NCBI GenBank assembly: GCA_900547085.1
Contig: URFI01000123.1
Span: forward strand, 1 to 7,148
Source of the DNA: an uncultured Prevotella sp.
Lineage (GTDB): Bacteria; Bacteroidota; Bacteroidia; Bacteroidales; Bacteroidaceae
Length of the DNA stretch: 7,148 nt
Reading direction: 5' to 3'
Under the pieces are notes generated by a model, which saw nothing but the letters and a program-made list of their open reading frames with translations, did no database searches and was not told where the DNA came from. Positions 5,357 to 7,148 of this stretch are shown here, piece by piece. The position numbers and the translations under genes are program-made. Within the stretch, counting starts at the first letter, position 1. Each line of letters begins with the position of its first letter.

Positions 5357-7148
5357 ATGAAAAAAATTATTCTTGCATTACTTTTAGCACCTCCAATTTT
5401 TGCTTGGGCACAACAAACAAATTGGCAGCAGGTAGCATTACATTCAGAAAAGGCAGTTAAAAAGCGCCTGAGTAGTGATGTTTTGGCATCTCCAACATGG
5501 ATAGACAAATCTACATTTGTGAATTATCACCGCATCGAGAATGGTCATTTGGTGCGTTATATCTTAGATGCAAAAACGGGGAAGCGAGAAAAATTAATTG
5601 CTGATGTACCTGCTTTCTTGAAGCAATATCAACAACTTACAGGAGATACGGCTTTTGGTAATAACCAATTGCGATACCTGAACGTGCAATTTGTGAAAGG
5701 AAACAGTCAACTATTTACTTTTAAAAACAAAGGTACCACCAAGCTGTTCAATCGAGAAACAGGAAGACTGCAACTTCAGGAGACACCTAAAAAAAGCAAT
5801 ACGATTGAGAGAAAAGATCGTCGGAAGTATTCCTATCAAACCGCTGATTCGGCTTTTACAATGCTTGGCGATCAATACAACCTTTACGTAAGAAACAACC
5901 TCACAGGAAAAATCAGGCAACTTACCACCGATGGTAAAGCGTATGCGTCGTATTGTCACCGCTCGGCGAAAGACACACTCTTAGGCAGTAACATCACTGG
6001 CAGCTGGTACGGACACCGGTTTGTGTGTTTTGTTCAGGACGATAGTGAGGTTGCCGACCTGTATATCATCAACGCATTGGCCAAGCCACGCCCACGGTTA
6101 AAAACCAAAAAGATGCCCCTGCCCAATGAAAAACACGTGCGCCAATACAAGTTGTTTTGGTATAATGCTGATACAGACGAGGCAAAGCTGCTACCTATAG
6201 AAAAGTTTAAAGACCAGTATGTAGAATTAGACGACCGCCATAACGGTCGTGACATCTACTTTACCTGTCGCAGTCGTGGGGTTGATACGTTACAATTATG
6301 TCATTTAGACGTACAAACAGGAAAGGTGAGAGCATTGATAACTGAGGTAGCAAAGCCACATCTTAATATTAACGAGATGAATTATCGGTTGGTAAATCAT
6401 GGTGAGCAAATCATTTGGTGGTCGGATAGAACAGGACGAGGTAATTATTATCTCTATGATAAAAACGGTAAGTTGCTCCATCGGATAACCCAAGGCGAGC
6501 AGTTAGTAGCGAGCACTATTGTACATATTGACACACTTTCCAATACGATGATCTTTGCTGGTTACGGACAAGAAAAAGGTATTGACCCTAATTATCGATT
6601 CTTTTATAGGGTTGCGCTCAATGGCAAACATCAGCAACTGTTGACACCAGGCGACGGAACACATTCACTTGAGTTCTCGGACAACCGTAAATACGCTATT
6701 GATACTTATTCGCGAATGGACATGCCACCCGTCTTTCAGGTGATAGATGTACGTCATCCAAGCCGCAGATACGAGATAAAGCGTGCCAACGAACAACTAC
6801 TTTTGGCAGCAGGTTGGATAAAGCCAAAGCTTATTTCGGTGAAAGCACCCGACAAGAAAACAGAATTAACAGGGGTGATGTATCTTCCCTCCAATTTTGA
6901 TGCCACCAAGAAATATCCTATCATCTCCAATGTTTATCCCGGTCCACAAGCCGATCAAGTACCCAGAGCATTTGTGATTGATGACAATGGCAATCAAAGT
7001 TTGGCAGAGTTGGGCTTTGTGGTGATTAATGTTCAGCCGCGCGGCAGTTCTCCTATTCGTGACAAAGCCTTCTATACCTACGGTTATGGCAATTTAAGAG
7101 ATTATGCTGTGGGCGATGATAAGCACACCATTGAGACATTGGCTCAAC
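5357..7148 (+). CDS. Exported S9 family (DPP IV/prolyl oligopeptidase-type) peptidase, 3' truncated by window end
   Basis: The frame is open from the ATG at 5357 to the window end (597 codons seen). It starts on the base after the TAG of the S8 gene, so the two are almost certainly one transcript and probably translationally coupled. Residues 1-18 are a signal peptide (MKKIILALLLAPPIFAWA before Q19). Residues of about 50-480 resemble the DPP IV N-terminal beta-propeller. Markers are DLYIINALAKPRPRLKT (from 234), LPNEKHVRQYKLF (255-267) and WWSDRTGRGNYYLYD (from 354). The alpha/beta-hydrolase domain begins near 490: ELTGVMYLPSNF, YPIISNVYPGPQ (520-531) and VVINVQPRGSS (555-565). The nucleophile motif (GxSxGG) and the rest of the triad would lie beyond 7148; judged by DPP IV, roughly 150-200 residues are missing. 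It likely removes short, possibly proline-containing, peptides from N-termini; exact specificity cannot be read. Confidence 0.9.
   Translation, partial: MKKIILALLLAPPIFAWAQQTNWQQVALHSEKAVKKRLSSDVLASPTWIDKSTFVNYHRIENGHLVRYILDAKTGKREKLIADVPAFLKQYQQLTGDTAFGNNQLRYLNVQFVKGNSQLFTFKNKGTTKLFNRETGRLQLQETPKKSNTIERKDRRKYSYQTADSAFTMLGDQYNLYVRNNLTGKIRQLTTDGKAYASYCHRSAKDTLLGSNITGSWYGHRFVCFVQDDSEVADLYIINALAKPRPRLKTKKMPLPNEKHVRQYKLFWYNADTDEAKLLPIEKFKDQYVELDDRHNGRDIYFTCRSRGVDTLQLCHLDVQTGKVRALITEVAKPHLNINEMNYRLVNHGEQIIWWSDRTGRGNYYLYDKNGKLLHRITQGEQLVASTIVHIDTLSNTMIFAGYGQEKGIDPNYRFFYRVALNGKHQQLLTPGDGTHSLEFSDNRKYAIDTYSRMDMPPVFQVIDVRHPSRRYEIKRANEQLLLAAGWIKPKLISVKAPDKKTELTGVMYLPSNFDATKKYPIISNVYPGPQADQVPRAFVIDDNGNQSLAELGFVVINVQPRGSSPIRDKAFYTYGYGNLRDYAVGDDKHTIETLAQ

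Overview
The window looks like chromosomal DNA of a Bacteroidales bacterium, most likely Prevotella or a close relative (inference). The signs are Bacteroidota-type promoter elements (TAnnTTTG, at 15-22, 3766-3773 and, on the minus strand, 3448-3455), A-rich leaders without a clear Shine-Dalgarno, a PorT-like outer membrane barrel, and export signals ending in A-Q as is common in this phylum. I see no tRNA, rRNA, insertion sequence, CRISPR array or phage gene.

Left part (1-2534, plus strand): a complete exported S41 C-terminal-processing protease with a PDZ domain (46-1710), then 95 bases later a small outer membrane beta-barrel protein (1806-2534). Middle part (2535-3790): a repeat-rich convergent intergenic stretch holding two perfect but mutually exclusive hairpins (2573-2630) and two smaller inverted repeats. 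It is followed by a minus-strand Frm2/Hbn1/CinD-like nitroreductase (3375-2773) and a 415-base divergent intergenic region. That region carries both outward promoters and one possible 42-codon small gene. Right part (3791-7148, plus strand): an exported S8 subtilisin-like protease with a very large insertion between its catalytic Asp and His. Directly after it, with no base between stop and start, comes an exported S9 (DPP IV/prolyl oligopeptidase-type) peptidase that runs off the end before its catalytic serine.

Four of the five main products carry signal peptides, and three of the five are exported or periplasmic peptidases. The S8-S9 pair is very likely one operon from the promoter at 3742-3773, suggesting sequential endo- and exopeptidase breakdown of peptides in the envelope or outside the cell (inference). 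The S41 protease is a separate unit with its own promoter. The S8-S9 segment is visibly richer in A+T than the genes to its left. The families are all known; I do not see convincing evidence of a wholly new system. The most unusual structure is the switch-like nested hairpin block downstream of the barrel gene.
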